Shown: positions 1 through 12,435, counted from the first letter of the stretch. The stretch is 64,000 bases of DNA from Porodaedalea pini (GCA_002794775.1 NBAY01000015.1:496001-560000), one strand, 5' to 3'. Program-made: numbers and translations. The notes: generated by a model not told the origin, from the sequence alone.

Positions 1-2144
1 CCTGTTGGCCTCTCTGACTCGTTTTGTGCCCTCTGCACTTCACCCACTCGTTCCAACACCTCATCAGTGCAACGTTCTTACCACCCCATGGTTCAGCCAC
101 TTCTCCTTGATGAAAATGATGCCATCGTTGTCATCCTTGCCCTCATCATAGCTGGCCTTGCGCGACAGTAGGTCCGCCTTGCCCATCATCTTCCCTGACT
201 TGTGCTCGAGGTGGAAGTCAAATTCTTCGAGCTCTGTCCGCCAGTGAGCTTGACGATAGCTCAGCTTTTGTGCTGACCTGAAGTAGGTGAGGTTGGCGTG
301 ATCGGACCAGATCTCGATAGGGTGACGGGCGCCAAGAAGGTACTGTCTCCACTCCTTGAGTGCTGAAACAATCGCGAGCATCTCCTTGTCGTAGATCTTG
401 TAGTTTCGTTCTGCTGGCAGGAGTGCTTCGGACCTGTAGGCGACTACCCTCCACTTGCCTTCCTGCTTCTGCAACAACACGCCTCCAAGCATGAAGTTTG
501 ATGAGTCTGCCTCGATGTGGAAAGGGCCCTCATCGTTTGCAATGGCCAGGACTGGAGGTGAGCGGAGTCGTCGCCTCAACTCCTTGAACACCTCTTGCTG
601 TTCAGTCTCCCATACCCAGTCCTTCTTGCCTGTCAGTGACGTCAGCGGATGGACCACCTTGCTGTAGTCCTTGATGAACTGTCACAGCCAGTTGCCCATG
701 CTGAGGAATTGCTGCAGCTGTTTGAGGTTTCTCGGGACTGGCCAGTCTGCGATTGCTTCCATCTTCGCTGGGTCCGCCCTGATCTTGCCATTACCAATGA
801 TGTGGCTGAGGTACTTTACCACCTTGGCGTCAAACTCGCACTTCTCCAGTTTGAGGTACAGGCCATTTTCTCGCAAGATCTGTAGGACGCGCCTCAACGT
901 CTCAATATGTTCCTCTAGGGTTTGAGAGAGGATCAGTATGTCGTCGAGGTAGACGATGATCAAGTTGTCGTAGATCAATCCCTTGAAGATGTGGTTGACA
1001 AATGCTTGAAACGTCACCGGTGCGTTACAAAGACCAAAAAACATGACTGTCAGTTCGAAGAGACCCATATTTGTGCAGAATGCTGCCTTCCATTCATCAC
1101 CTTCTCAAATCCAGACGTTGTAGTATCCCCAGTGAAGTCAAGTTTGGTGATGAACTTCACCTTCTTGACCTTGTCAACCAGTTCATCAATGAGGGGGAGA
1201 GGATACTTGTTCTTGATCGTGCCTTCATTGAGTTTACGGTAGTCCTGGATCGGGCATAGTGATTTGTCGGCCTTCTTAATGAAAAAGAAAGGCAACGTCA
1301 TCAGTGAGATCGACTTTTGTATGTGGCCTGACTTCAAGTTCTCTTCAAGGAAGTTCTTTAGCGATTGCTGTTCCATCAGTGTCAGTGGATAGATCTTGCA
1401 GTCACTAGGCTTGAAGTCAGGTTTCAAGTCAATGACGTGATCCCAGGGGCAATGTTCCAGTAGCTTTTTGAAGCCTTTTTCACTGAAGACGTCAGCAAAG
1501 TTGTTGAGGTATGCGGGCCAGGACGCCTTGTCCATTCGCACCTCCCTCACCCTCCTCGTCTCCTCCACTCCCTCTTTCTCGATCACGCACTCCTCTGGAC
1601 AACAGGTGAATTCAATCGAACCCATCTTCCAGTCGACCTCCAGGTTGTGGCGTCGAAGCCAGTCGTAGCCCAGGAAGATGTTCGACGATGCCAGGGATGT
1701 TACTGCAAGGACGATCCTTTCCTTGTGATGTCCAATCATTAGCTCGACATCGACGTAGTTTTTGATCAACCCAGCCTCATTGTGCGTGCTGTCTGCATTG
1801 AGCACCGTGAGGGGTCGGATGTATCGCTTGGTCTCTAATCTGTACCGTTCGACGAACCTCACGTCAATGCAGGATCCTGTACACCCTGAATCCATGAGTG
1901 CATGTGCGTCCACCTCCCTTTTCTCACCCTCCACACTGTGTCTGACGTTCAGGAGGAGGTCCAGCTGGCGTCCGCCAGTTCCCCTCATGAACAACTGCTC
2001 GTACTTGCCTTCCTTATTCACACTGGTGGGGACTTCATAATCGGGAAAACCATTGACGTCATTTGCATCTATGTATTGTACAGACGGCTGGTTATATTTT
2101 AGCGGATCCAGATTCGAAGTTCCTTGTTCTACCTGGTCAGTCAC
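1..2144 (-). pseudogene. A0 pol pseudogene (protease-RT-RNase H, integrase start)
   Basis: Read leftwards from 2144: aspartic protease with [10 protein letters not shown] with the YLDD active site (near 940-950), then RNase H with EADSSNF, YDKEML and SDHANL (64-657). Breaks seen by comparison with A1: a 1-nt deletion near 1135 just ahead of the conserved GYYN segment, an in-frame TGA beside it, a TGA at about 682 where A1 has CGA, and a 1-nt shift near 64-75. Enzyme identities are secure from the motifs; the copy cannot make an enzyme. The integrase would continue outside the window. Confidence 0.92.
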
Positions 2145-2152
2145 CCCGATGG

Positions 2153-3358
2153 CTATGCCTGACCACTCGCAAAACCCTGCGAGTCGACAACCGCTTCATC
2201 ACCTCCCTCCTCTTCCACATAGTCTTCCACTGTCGACCTTCGAGTGTCTATGACTTCCTCAAATGCCAATTCCTTCATTGCGCCTAGCTCATCGGTGAGG
2301 AGGCGACGTTTGCCGGGCGCCATCATCTGCAGCATACGCTACACGATCATCTTCCCTTGTGGGCACGCGTCTTTGAAGTGACCGAGCTGGCCACAGATCC
2401 AGCACGCACGTCAGTGTTGCACCTCATTCATCGAGACGTCCATCGGCTGGCCAGCGCCTCCAAAAGTAACGCTGGTCGCATCACATTTGTTGACGTGGGG
2501 GGCAGCAGTCTGACGACAAGCCGGGGGTGCCTGTTGCTGCTGACGTGGTGGGGGCTGGAATGCGTGACCTCGCTGGATTGTGCGGATTTGCTGTTCACCT
2601 CGGTCGATCTCGATGGCCTTCTTTTTCCAGTCCTCATATGTTGTTGGAACCGGCATTGACCTCAGCACTCCACACACCACCTCGATGTTCATCGCCCTCT
2701 TCAGGTGGTCACAGATGATGCTGTCATCTGTCAACCCCGCTCTTGTGATGACAACGTCAAGGTCCTGGAAGAACTCATCAGCAGTGAGATCCTTCTGAAC
2801 CTTGGTTCGGAACTTTGCCAGCGCCTTTTCCTTCTGGTTCGGATTGTCAAACAAGGCATCTAGGCGCTCTTGGAACCTTGTCCAACTGTCAGTGAAGGTC
2901 ATGATGCCTGCCGTCGTCGACTCCTCCACATAATTCTGTGCCCACATCACTGCATTGCCCCCTTTTAAGTAGGAGAGAGCAACGTATATCTTACTCTCCG
3001 ACGTGGGGTACCGATTTGGGTTTGTGGAGACGAAAAGGAGAACCTCGCATTTGAAGTCTAGATAGTCGACGCCGCCAGTGAATTCACGTGGCCAGGCGAC
3101 ATCGATGTTGGGGGCCCGGGGGTTAGCTGCGGTGGCCGGTGCCAGGGCGTTATTCACCTGATGGGTGAAGGCACCTGCGATGATCACCACAATCTGCTCC
3201 ATCTGCTGCTGGGTGAAGCCTCCTGTTGACATTTCTGGTTTGGGCATCAGCATCAAGGGTTCAGGGGGGGTTGGGGGCAACAGGTCCCTATTGGTCTCAT
3301 GGTAAGGTCCTGGAGTCGGTGGTAGGTTGACGGTAGACGTCGATGGTGCAGGTGACAA
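2153..3358 (-). pseudogene. A0 gag pseudogene (capsid plus CCHC zinc knuckle)
   Basis: Structural polyprotein of family A. The capsid-type part carries PREFTGG, YLDFK, YVALSYLKGG and LKRAMNIEVV; the C-terminal zinc knuckle is CWICGQLGHFKDAC (C-x2-C-x4-H-x4-C), which binds RNA. Two in-frame stops interrupt it: TGA just before the knuckle at about 2411 (CGA in A1) and TAG at about 2335 (CAG in A1). The gag/pol frameshift heptamer is intact at 2171-2177 (plus strand AAAACCC). The ATG at about 3358 may not be the true start, because similarity continues upstream in frame. Confidence 0.9.
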
Positions 3359-3540
3359 TGGAGCAGCTGGGGGCCACCTGGCTCTCCTTCCTCATTCATC
3401 TGACGAATACCAGCTGTGCCGGACTTCACTCCACCAGATATCGTGTACAATGCTGCTGTTGTTGGTCACGACATAGCCTGGTCGGTCTGGATTCCAACGA
3501 GCTGATGCAGGAAGGGCCCGTCGCTGTTTGTCAGTGAGAT

Positions 3541-3855
3541 CTATCTTGATGATGGCGGAGGAACGGGGATCGGTTGTGCATTCAATCCGGGGTTACGCCA
3601 ATGTTGAATGGGTTCATCAGCGAAGTTGATGATGAGGCAGAAAGACGCGGCAGAAATAACAATCGACAATGACGTTGATGACTGAACATGTAATGTCACC
3701 CATGTCCAAGTCAAGTGGCTTCTCCACCAAAGGGAGATACGGAGAGCCAGGGTTGGGGAAAGTTGGTTGTGAGGTCTTTTGTAATACACAAATGTCCAAA
3801 AATGTCTGGGCAGGGTTGAGGGTTGTTGTTTAGGGGATTTACACATCAAGTCCAT
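3541..3855 (-). CDS. A0 upstream ORF (ORF0), conserved small protein ahead of gag
   Basis: A 104-codon ORF between the leader and gag. It contains LALRISLWW, SHLTWTWVT, a hydrophobic stretch and INFADEP, and ends PPPSSR-stop. The same protein is recognisable in A5 (51688-52002) and A1 (27976-28263), with differences concentrated at synonymous positions, so it is or was translated. The stop lies where the gag frame (IDLTDEQ-type sequence) opens one base back, so the two may be expressed as one polyprotein by an unknown mechanism. No known domain recognised. The ATG here is absent from the intact copy. Confidence 0.6.
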   Translation of the reverse strand: MDLMCKSPKQQPSTLPRHFWTFVYYKRPHNQLSPTLALRISLWWRSHLTWTWVTLHVQSSTSLSIVISAASFCLIINFADEPIQHWRNPGLNAQPIPVPPPSSR

Positions 3856-3931
3856 CGAGGGGAGTGCTCCTCTAGACTGAGTGAAGGCGAGTTGACAGCA
3901 ACGACATATGCTGAGGATGAGCCTGGGTGGA

Positions 3932-3942
3932 GTTCTGCTTTT
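3932..3942 (-). other. A0 primer binding site (self-priming type)
   Basis: The minus strand reads AAAAGCAGAAC one base after the 5' LTR. It is perfectly complementary over 11 nt to GTTCTGCTTTT inside the same LTR (plus coordinates 4082-4092), the predicted 5' end of the transcript. This is the Tf1/sushi self-priming arrangement rather than tRNA priming. Confidence 0.75.
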
Positions 3943-3943
3943 A

Positions 3944-4324
3944 TGTTAGGCAGGAGTCCAGGAGACAACTCGAACTGGGCAGGCCGTGGCTGACTGTCGT
4001 CTGGGACATGCTATAGACTCAAGCGGCAGGACGTCCAGAGGACACACTATACTCAGGCTAGGTCATCATGGAGGTAAGAGGAAAAGCAGAACAGGTGTTC
4101 AGATGTGATTCCTCTTCCTTATATACAGCAATCACCTTATGAGAACCGGTTGCCCAATTGTCTAAGATTACATAAAAGGAGCGGAATGGAATGAATGAAG
4201 GTCATGTGGGAGGAGTGTGGGAAATGATTGAAAAGATGATTAATTATAATGAAAAGGAGCGATTAAAAGAAAAAGAAATGATAAAAGGAAAAGAAAAGAA
4301 AAGGTGAAAGTTCAAGTTCTGACA
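3944..4324 (-). repeat. 5' LTR of A0 (381 bp)
   Basis: On the minus strand it starts TGTCAGAACTTGAAC and ends GCCTAACA, as do the other family A LTRs. It contains the pyrimidine-rich U3 tract and the GTTCTGCTTTT self-priming segment. It resembles the A5 subtype (GTATATAAGG promoter region). Confidence 0.92.
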
Positions 4325-6204
4325 CTGCTGCTGGCATGTAACTACAATGCACTTTGACATTCTGGCAGTCCTCCAAAAAAAAAGTTTTTCAACCTCACAA
4401 TTTTTGCCACCAGGATCCTTCCTAATGGGGAAGTCATATAAAGTTTAAGGCTGTGACATTGATGTGACAAGCTTGTCGAGTTTAACTTTCCTCTACCTTA
4501 ATGAAAATCTCCATTAATATTAATATTGAGCATGTCATTAATATTCAAGTTGCTGTTACTGCCCTTTTCAGAAGTATTGTCACACATGATTTCACTGATT
4601 TTCATGCCACAAGAGCCTCAAAACACAAACATTTTCATATCTCAACCAAAAGTTGACCTTTTTGTGTCATCTAAGTTGCTAAATTCATTTTTTTATCTCA
4701 TCTTTCATATTTCAACAAGAGTGATAAGAAATGGTCAATCTTTTGAGTCCAAAACAGCAAAAATGTTGTTTTTGAACCCATTTCCCTTGTTCATTTTTTC
4801 CTGCACTCAGATTTCACTGTACAGTGCTCCAGACCAGCACAGAATTCTAGTATTAGTCTATTATGAATTTACAGACTGATTTTGAGATGTATTGTGAGGT
4901 AGATGTGCTGAATTGGTGCATGCCTAAAACACACAAATCCCCTCTGTTTCTGCAAGCACCCCAGCCCCCAGGAAAAATTCTTCTCAACTAATTTCATGCA
5001 TGTAAATTCATTCAAAGTGTATTGGAAGAGATTTGAGCAGCATCCAGGGCTCTAGCATCAACCAGTGAACTGAATTGAGTACCAGATTCTGACTACAATA
5101 ATGAATGTAAGGCATAGTATGAAGAGATCTGTGACTCAGAATACTCACCTCAGTCATAGTAAGAATACAGGACTGAGGTGATAAGTCAAGCATCTGGCAC
5201 ATTATATGCTCTGGCTAGAATAGGAAATGTGGATGGAGGCTGGCATGCAATCTATGGAGACAAAATAGGAGTGATGTTGATCATCAACTCTCAATGTCCA
5301 AGCTCCTGTTGCCAAATCACTCATGTCCTTTGAGGATTTACCTCACTTGCCATGGCATTATAATCTTATTTATGTTGCCTAGCCTCCCTTGATTTAGACC
5401 ATTCATTGACAGTCTTAAAAAACATGTTTATAGCAAATTCCTTGCCTTTGTAACTAGGCACTTCTACCTCCAAGACAATGTTCTTCAGCTTGCTGGATAT
5501 GAACAGGCATTTCAATTTATCTCTGGCACTGTTTCCCCTCTTGCTAACATCTGTATCCTTCACCACTGGTAGTAAATAAGATTCATTAACCTAGAAGCCC
5601 TTGTGCAACATAGGATACCTATAGGCTCACAGCATAAGATGAACTTTTTAATTCTACCATCACTGTCCTCAATTGCACAGTCTTCTATGGCACAGTTATG
5701 CATTGAAGCAATGAGATCATATGGACCAGAGCTAAGCATAATATGTTGTAGAGTCCAGATCAAAATTATGCACAGTTAGCCATAAAATAATTGGGCTTAT
5801 CCATATTAATACAAGCTTCCTTTTTTTTCAAGTGGTAGGAAAGGTCAAATAACTAATGTAGGTTTATATGTAGGAGTGGGGAGCAAAGTAGGCTATTCCA
5901 CCCTCTGGGCCAACACAGTATGCTAGGTTTGTTGAAGTACACTTAGCAATGTAGTGTATGCCGATGGAGTCACTTGTGTCTAACAGGGCTCAATGCATTT
6001 GTTATGATTGGACAAGCCCCAACTTTGCGAGAAAGTGACACTGGGATTGACCTAGCTCACATGCATATTTCCTTTGCTAATCTAACCATTATTGCTTAAA
6101 TGCAGTTGTACATGATACCCAGAAGGCAAAAGCAGATGAGTAACAATAGGAATTATGCACAATTAAGACAAATTCTGCAGCAAGTCCATCTCGATGTATG
6201 GTAG
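4325..6204. other. Host-like spacer, AT-rich, no recognisable gene
   Basis: 1.9 kb between A0 and A2. Only short ORFs occur (for example minus strand 5366-5566 and 5560-5763, plus strand 4526-4879). None shows a familiar domain and the two minus-strand ORFs overlap in different frames. It continues on the far side of A2 (GGTAG duplication), so 4325-6204 plus 12441-13364 was once contiguous. It may be an old decayed repeat or intergenic DNA. Confidence 0.6.
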
Positions 6205-6629
6205 TGTCAGAACTTGAACTTTTACCTTTTCTTTATTTCCCCTTTTCCTTTTCCTTTTCTTTTAATCACTCCTTTGCATTATCTTTAACCATCTTTCCAA
6301 TCACTTCCCACACTCCCTTCATATAACCTTCATTCGTTCCATTCCCACTCATTATGTAATGTTAGGTAATATAGTCTCACGGTCGTCGCTATATAAGGTC
6401 TCAGGAATCGCATGAACTCCTTGTTCTGCTTTTCCTCTTACCTCCGCAACGACCTAGGTGAGACTCGTCCCCCTTGTATTAGTCTAGTCTTGTATTAATC
6501 CTCTTACCTCCGCGACGACCTAGTCTGAGTACAGTGTGTCCCGAGTCCCCGCTCGAGTATAGCACGTCCCAAACAACAGTCAGCCGAGGCCTGCCCAGTC
6601 CGAGTCGTCTCCCAGACTCCCGCCTAACA
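6205..6629 (+). repeat. 5' LTR of A2 (425 bp) with promoter and primer site next to it
   Basis: Starts TGTCAGAACTTG, ends CGCCTAACA. TATA box TATATAAG at 6390-6397; 33 nt after its first base lies GTTCTGCTTTT (6423-6433), the predicted transcript start. The primer site AAAAGTAGAAC at 6631-6641 matches it in 10 of 11 positions (one C-to-T change). Two 24-bp near-identical CCTCTTACCTCCGC... units lie in U5. Confidence 0.93.
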
Positions 6630-7285
6630 TAAAAGTAGAACCCCACCCAGGCTCATCCCCAGCGTATGTCGTCGCTGTCAACTCGCCTTCACTCGGTCTA
6701 GAGGAGCGCTCCCCTCGACAGACTTGACATGTAAAACCCCTAAACGACAAACCCTCAACCCTGCCTGGACGTTTTCGGATGTTCATGTATTACGTAAACC
6801 TACACCCGACCTTTCCCGACCCTGGCTCTCCGCCTCTCCCTTTGGTGGAGGAACCATCTGACCTGGACGTGGGTAACACACCGTGTACAGTCCTCGACGT
6901 CGTTGTCGATTGTGCTCTCAGCCGCCTCCTTCCATTTGGTCATCAAATTCGCCGACGAACCTGTCCTTCGCCAGCGTAACGTTCATCCGGACAACCAGCC
7001 CCTCCCAGTTCCCCCCCTGGTCTAGTCAACATAGATCTTACCGAGGAACAGCAGCGGGCTCTCCCTCATTCGTCGCGCTATGACACCGAACGACAGTCGT
7101 ACGTAGCTGACGATAGAAACCACGTCACCCATAACCTCTGGTGGAGTGACATTAGACACGCCTGGTACTCAACTGACCCATCAGGCGAAAGAACTTGGTG
7201 GGCACCTCGAACCCCTCGCGCCCCAGCATCCCCTACCGTTTCGACATCGTCGGTCGTCCTTCCCAGCGAACCAGGAGGATACCGA

Positions 7286-8419
7286 ATGCCCCGCAGAGAC
7301 TCGTCACCGCCGACACCCCTGGAACGCCTAATGCACACGCCCGTACCAGTGATGTCAGAGGGCTTTACCCAAAGGCAGCAACAGGAAATTGCAGCGATCA
7401 TAGCGGCTGCCTTTACCCGCGCCGCAACGAATGCCCCTGCAGCCCAAGCCCCAGCTCCCTCGATTGACGTCGCCCGGCCACGCGAATTCGCTGGCGGCGA
7501 TGATTACCTTGACTTCAAGCGTGAAGTCCTTCTCTTTGTCTCGGCAAACCCCACGAAGTACCCCTCGTCATCGAGCAAAATCTATGTCGCCCTCTCCTAC
7601 CTCAAGGGTGGCAACACGTCGATGTGGGCGCAAAACTACGTCCAGGAATTCACAACGAGTGGCGTCGTGAGCTTCACGGATGACTGGACCAAGTCTCAGG
7701 AACGACTGGATGCTTCCTTCGACGACCCGAACAGGAAGGAGAAGGCGTTGAAGAAGTTCTGAGACAAGGTCCAGAAGGACCTCTCTGCCGATGAGTTCTT
7801 CCAGGATCTTGACGTGATCATCAAGGCAGCAGAGCTGAAGGATGATAGCATCATTTGCGACCGCCTGAAGCGTGCAATGAACATCGAGGTGGTCTGCGGG
7901 GTGTTGAGGTCGACGCCAGTACTGACGACGTACGAGGCATGGAAGAAGAAAGCCATCAAAATCGACCGGGGCAAACAACAGATTCGCGCGATCCAATGAG
8001 GTAGGACATTGCCATTCACGCCCCGCCCGACGCCCCAACAAGCGCCCCCAGCGTGCCGACAGGTAGTGGCCCCGCACATCGACAAACACGACGTGACTGG
8101 AATCACCTTCGGAGGCGCTGGCCAGCCAATGGACGTTTCGATGAACGAGGCGCAACGCCGACGCGCGTGCTGGATCTGCGGCGGTTTGGGCCACTTTAAG
8201 GACAAGTGCCCGCAGGCAAAACCGATCATCCAGCGTATGCTGGAACTGATGGCACCAGGTGAACATCGCGTCCTCACTGATGAGCTCGGAGCGATGAAGG
8301 AATCAGCATTCGAGGAAGTCGTAGACACTCGAAGGTCGACGGTGGAAGAATACGTTGAGGAGGGAGAGAACGACAAAGAGGTTGTCGACTCACAGGGTTT
8401 TGCGAGTGGTCAGGCGTAG
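7286..8419 (+). pseudogene. A2 gag pseudogene
   Basis: Family A Gag from ATG 7286; in-frame similarity extends upstream to about 7030 (DLTEEQ, WWSDIRHAWYS), so the native start is uncertain. Capsid motifs PREFAGGDDYLDFK, YVALSYLKGG and LKRAMNIEV, then the knuckle CWICGGLGHFKDKC, ending GFASGQA-TAG at 8419. In-frame TGA at 7760-7762 and 7997-7999 replace arginine CGA codons. No frameshift is needed to read through the gene. Confidence 0.92.
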
Positions 8420-8437
8420 CCATCGGGGCGACTGACC
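8395..8437 (+). promoter_or_regulatory. Programmed -1 frameshift signal at A2 gag/pol overlap
   Basis: Heptamer GGGTTTT at 8395-8401 sits in the gag frame as G GGT TTT. After 6 nt, GGTCAG (8408-8413) can pair with CTGACC (8432-8437). The pol frame is exactly -1 to gag and is open across the overlap. Same layout as A1. Confidence 0.8.
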
Positions 8438-11400
8438 GAGAAGAACAAGGGACTTCAAATCCGGACTCGTTAAAATATAACCAACCGTCTGTACAATACG
8501 TAGATGCAAACGACGTCGATGGTTTTCCCGAGTACGAAGCCCCCACTGGTGTGAAAGGAAGTGAAGAGTATGAGCAGCTGTTCATGAGAGGGACTGGCGG
8601 ACGCCAGCTGGACCTTCTCCTGAACGTCGGGCACAGCGTGGAGGGTGAAGTGAGGGAGGTGGACGCACACATGCTCGTAGATTTGGGATGTACGGGATCG
8701 TGCATTGACGTGAGATTCGTCGAACAGTACGGGCTAGAAACGAAGCATTACATCCGACCCCTTGCGGTACTCAATGCCAACGGCACACACAACGAAGCCG
8801 GGTTGATCGAGGAGTACGTTGACATTGAACTTATGATCGGTCACCATAAGGAACGGATCGTCCTGGCGGTAACCTCACTGGCGTCATCTAACATCTTCCT
8901 GGGGTACGACTGGCTTCGACGGCACAACCCGGAGGTCAACTGGAAGACGGGTACACTCGACTTTACTCGCTGCCTGAGCGAATGTGCGATCGAAAGGGAG
9001 CCAGTGGAGGACCTAGGCAGGGTGAAGGAGGTGGTGGAGCAGATGAGGAGGGTGAGTGGGATGCGAATGGACAAAGCATCCTGGCCCACATACCTCGACA
9101 ATTACGCCGACGTCTTCTCGGAGAAGGGATTTGAGAAACTGCCGGAACACCGCCCATGGGACCATGTCATCGACTTGAAACCCGACTTCAAACCTAGTGA
9201 CTGCAAGATCTATCCACTGACACCGACGGAGCAGGAGTCGCTGAAGGATTTCCTCGAGGAGAACTTGAAGTCTGGTCGTATACGCAGGTCAATATCCCCG
9301 ATGGCCTCGCCTTTCTTTTTCATCAAGAAAGCCGACAAGTCCCTATGCCCAATCCAGGACTACCGAAAGCTTAATGACGGTACAGTCAAGAACAAGTATC
9401 CCCTTCCCCTCATCGACAAACTCGTCGACAAGGTCAAGAAAGCGAAATACATCACTAAGCTTGACCTTCGCTGGGGGTACTACAACATCCGGATCCACGA
9501 AGGCGATGAGTGGAAGGCAGCATTCCGCACAAACATGGGTCTCTTCGAACCGACAGTAATGTTCTTCGGTCTCTGCAACGCCCCGGCAACGTTCCAGGCT
9601 TTTGTCAATCACATCTTCAAGGACCTGATTTACGCTAACCTGATCATCGTATACCTTGACGACATACTGATCCTCTCGGAAACCATTGAGGAACATATAG
9701 ACACGTCGAGGCGTGTCCTCCAGATCCTTCGAGAGAATGGCCTATACCTGAAACCGGAGAAGTGTGAGTTTGATGCCAAGGTCGTCAAATACCTCGGTCA
9801 CATCATCGGCAACGGTGAGATCAGGGCCGACCCGGCGAAGACGGAGGCAATTGCGAACTGGCCTATCCCGCAAAACCTCAAGGAGCTACAACAGTTCCTT
9901 GGTATGGGAAACTGGCTGAGACGGTTTATTAAGGACTACAGCAAGATGGTCCGACCGTTAATGTCATTAACAGGCAAGAAGGACTGGGCATGGGAGACCG
10001 AACAGCAAGAAGTGTTCGAGGAGCTGAGATGATGTCTCTGCTCACCTCCAGTCCTTGCGATCGCCAATGACGAGGACCCTTTCCGCGTAGAGGCGGACTC
10101 ATCGAACTACGCGCTTGGAGGTGTGCTGTTGCAGAAGCAAGAAGGGAAGTGGAGGGTGATCGCCTACCGATCGGAAGTGCTCCTACCGGCGGAACAAAAC
10201 TACGAAATCTATGACAAAGAGATGCTTGCCATTGTTTCGGCGCTCAAGGAGTGGCGACAATACCTCCTTGGCGCCCGACACAAGATCGAGATCTGGTCCG
10301 ACCACGCCAACCTGACCTACTTCAAGTCGGCACAGAAGCTGAGCTACCGACAAGCTCGCTGGTGAACCGAACTCGAAGAATTCGACTTCCACCTCGAACA
10401 CAAACTGGGGAAGACGATGGGCAAGGCCGACCTGCTGTCACACAAAACGGGTTATGATCAGGGCAAGGGTGACAACGATGATGTTATATTCATCAAGGAG
10501 AAGTGGCTGAACCGTGGAGTGGTGAGGACGTCGCGTGATGAAGTGTTGGAACGAGTGGGTGAAGCGCAGAGAGCGCAGGATGAGTCGGAGAGGCCGACGA
10601 ACATGACAAAAGTCGACGGGTTGTGGCGGATGAAAGGCAAGGTGTACGTGCCGTCGATGATGAAGGAAGCGGTATTGTGGGAGTGCCACGACTTGACCCT
10701 GGCAGGACATCCTGGATCGTCAAAGACGGTCGAACTGGTACGTCGAGACTTCTGGTGGGCGTCGATGTTCTCCGATGTCCGAACATACGTCTGAGGGTGC
10801 GACCATTGCCAATGGACGAAAGCCTTAAGAACATCGAGGTCGAGACTGCTTCATCCAAACACGATCCCTGAAGGTCCCTGGGAGATTGTCACGGTCGACC
10901 TAATCAGAGAGCTCCTGGACTCCAAGGGACACAATGCGATCTGCATCTTCATGGACAGATTCTCGAAACAGATGCATGCAATCCCGACGACGACGAAACT
11001 GTCAGCGGAAGGCATGGCTCAGTTGTACTGCGACCACGTCTTCCGCCTCCATGGCTTACCGAAGAAGATCATCCACGACCGAGGCACACAGTTCGATGCG
11101 TCGATGATGAAGGAGCTGTACAAACTCCTACACATCGAAGGCAACCCGTCAACAGCGTACCACCCGCAAACGGATGGTCAAACAGAACGCGTCAACCAAG
11201 AGCTCGAACAGTACCTCCGGCTCTTCGTCGATCATCGGCAATCGGATTGGAAGGACTGGCTCCCCCTCGCAGAGTTCGCCTACAACAACCGCGAACATTC
11301 GGTGACAAAGATGTCACCCTTCTATGCAAACACCGGACGTCACCCTATGAGCTTCGACACCGTACGAACTTCCTCTGCCAATATGTTGGCGAAAGAATTC

Positions 11401-12045
11401 GCGAAGCACATCAAGGAGACTCATCGCGTGGCGAAGGACAATCTAGTTAAGGTGGCTGAGGACATGAAACGCTATCATGACCAGACGGCAGGAGCATCAG
11501 TGGAGTACAAGGCAGGAGACAAGGTTTTCCTCGATGGGCGAAACATCAGTACAGACTCGCCCACAAAGAAACTTGCCGACAAATGGTATGGTCCCTTCGA
11601 CATCGTTGACAAGATTGGAGCGAGCGCGTACAAGCTCAAACTCCCAAAGCGATGGAAGAAGGTCCACCCCATCTTCAATGAGGCACTACTCAAACCTGCC
11701 ATCGAACCGACCTTCGAAAGCCAGAAACAGCCGCCACCGCCTCCACCGGAAATCGTCGACGACGAGGAAGAGTATGAGGTTGAGGAGGTCATTGACTCAC
11801 GGCTGCACCGAGGTAAACTACAGTACCTCGTCAAGTGGGTCAGGTACATCGAACCGACCTGGCAACCAGAGAAGGACTTTGGCGAGAACGCAAAGGAGGC
11901 AATCGCTGAGTTTTACCTCAAACACCCTGGTGCTCCTCGCAAACTCGACATCCCTCGCTCACGACTCCGCCCACTCTTCATCGACACCGAGCCAGACGAC
12001 CGCGATCTTGGTTGGTCAGGACGCCCAACCTTGAAGGGGGGGTAA
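8396..12045 (+). pseudogene. A2 pol pseudogene (PR-RT-RNase H-integrase-chromodomain)
   Basis: Read in one frame from the frameshift site to TAA at 12043-12045, which abuts the 3' LTR. Domains: protease ([11 protein letters not shown], where A1 has DSG), RT with YLDD, RNase H, HHCC and DDE integrase, and a C-terminal chromodomain (EVEEVIDSRLHRGKLQYLVKW). In-frame TGA at 10030-10032, 10363-10365 and 10792-10794 each replace CGA. The protease has DLG instead of DSG, which would be expected to impair it. Polypurine tract GAAGGGGGGG at 12033-12042. Confidence 0.93.
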
Positions 12046-12435
12046 TGTCAGAACTTGAACTTTTACCTTTTCTTTATTTCCCCTTTTCCTTTTCCTTTTC
12101 TTTTAATCACTTCCCACACTCCCTTCATATAACCTTCATTCGTTCCATTCCCACTCATTATGTAATGTTAGGTAATATAGTCTCACGGTCGTCGCTATAT
12201 AAGGTCTCAGGAATCGCATGAACTCCTTGTTCTGCTTTTCCTCTTACCTCCGCAACGACCTAGGTGAGACTCGTCCCCCTTGTATTAGTCTAGTCTTGTA
12301 TTAATCCTCTTACCTCCGCGACGACCTAGTCTGAGTACAGTGTGTCCCGAGTCCCCGCTCGAGTATAGCACGTCCCAAACAACAGTCAGCCGAGGCCTGC
12401 CCAGTCCGAGTCGTCTCCCGGACTCCTGCCTAACA
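12046..12435 (+). repeat. 3' LTR of A2 (390 bp, 35-bp deletion)
   Basis: Near-identical to the 5' LTR apart from two transitions near its end and loss of 35 bp between two AATCACT/AATCACTT repeats in the pyrimidine-rich U3. TSD GGTAG follows at 12436-12440. Confidence 0.94.

Larger units (their letters stand above)
1..4324 (-). mobile_element. A0: family A Ty3/gypsy chromovirus, 5' part, cut by window edge
   Basis: The minus strand reads LTR (3944-4324), leader with primer site, upstream ORF, gag, then pol protease, RT and RNase H, running off the left edge before the integrase core. Order and protein similarity match the intact copy A1. The LTR has TG...CA ends (TGTTAG / CTGACA on the plus strand). 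Flanking bases 4325-4329 are CTGCT; the partner duplication is outside the window. The body is decayed by several TGA stops, one TAG and frameshifts, so it is a dead copy. Confidence 0.93.
6205..12435 (+). mobile_element. A2: complete family A chromovirus, recently inserted but with five stop codons
   Basis: Full-length 6.2-kb element bounded by TG...CA LTRs and a perfect 5-bp duplication GGTAG (6200-6204 and 12436-12440). Gag and pol have no length changes in their reading frames, but five in-frame TGA codons interrupt them, each where related copies have CGA. The two LTRs differ by only about two transitions plus one 35-bp deletion. See the separate finding on this conflict. Confidence 0.96.

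Noticed and set aside
64..657. Separate small genes within A0 pol
   Set aside because: Adjacent ORFs are pieces of one pol split by stops and frameshifts, as shown by comparison with A1.
5560..5620. A spliced host gene joining the minus-strand ORFs at 5560-5763 and 5366-5566
   Set aside because: The only donor/acceptor pair found gives an intron of about 40 nt and leads into a stop codon, so the splice model fails.
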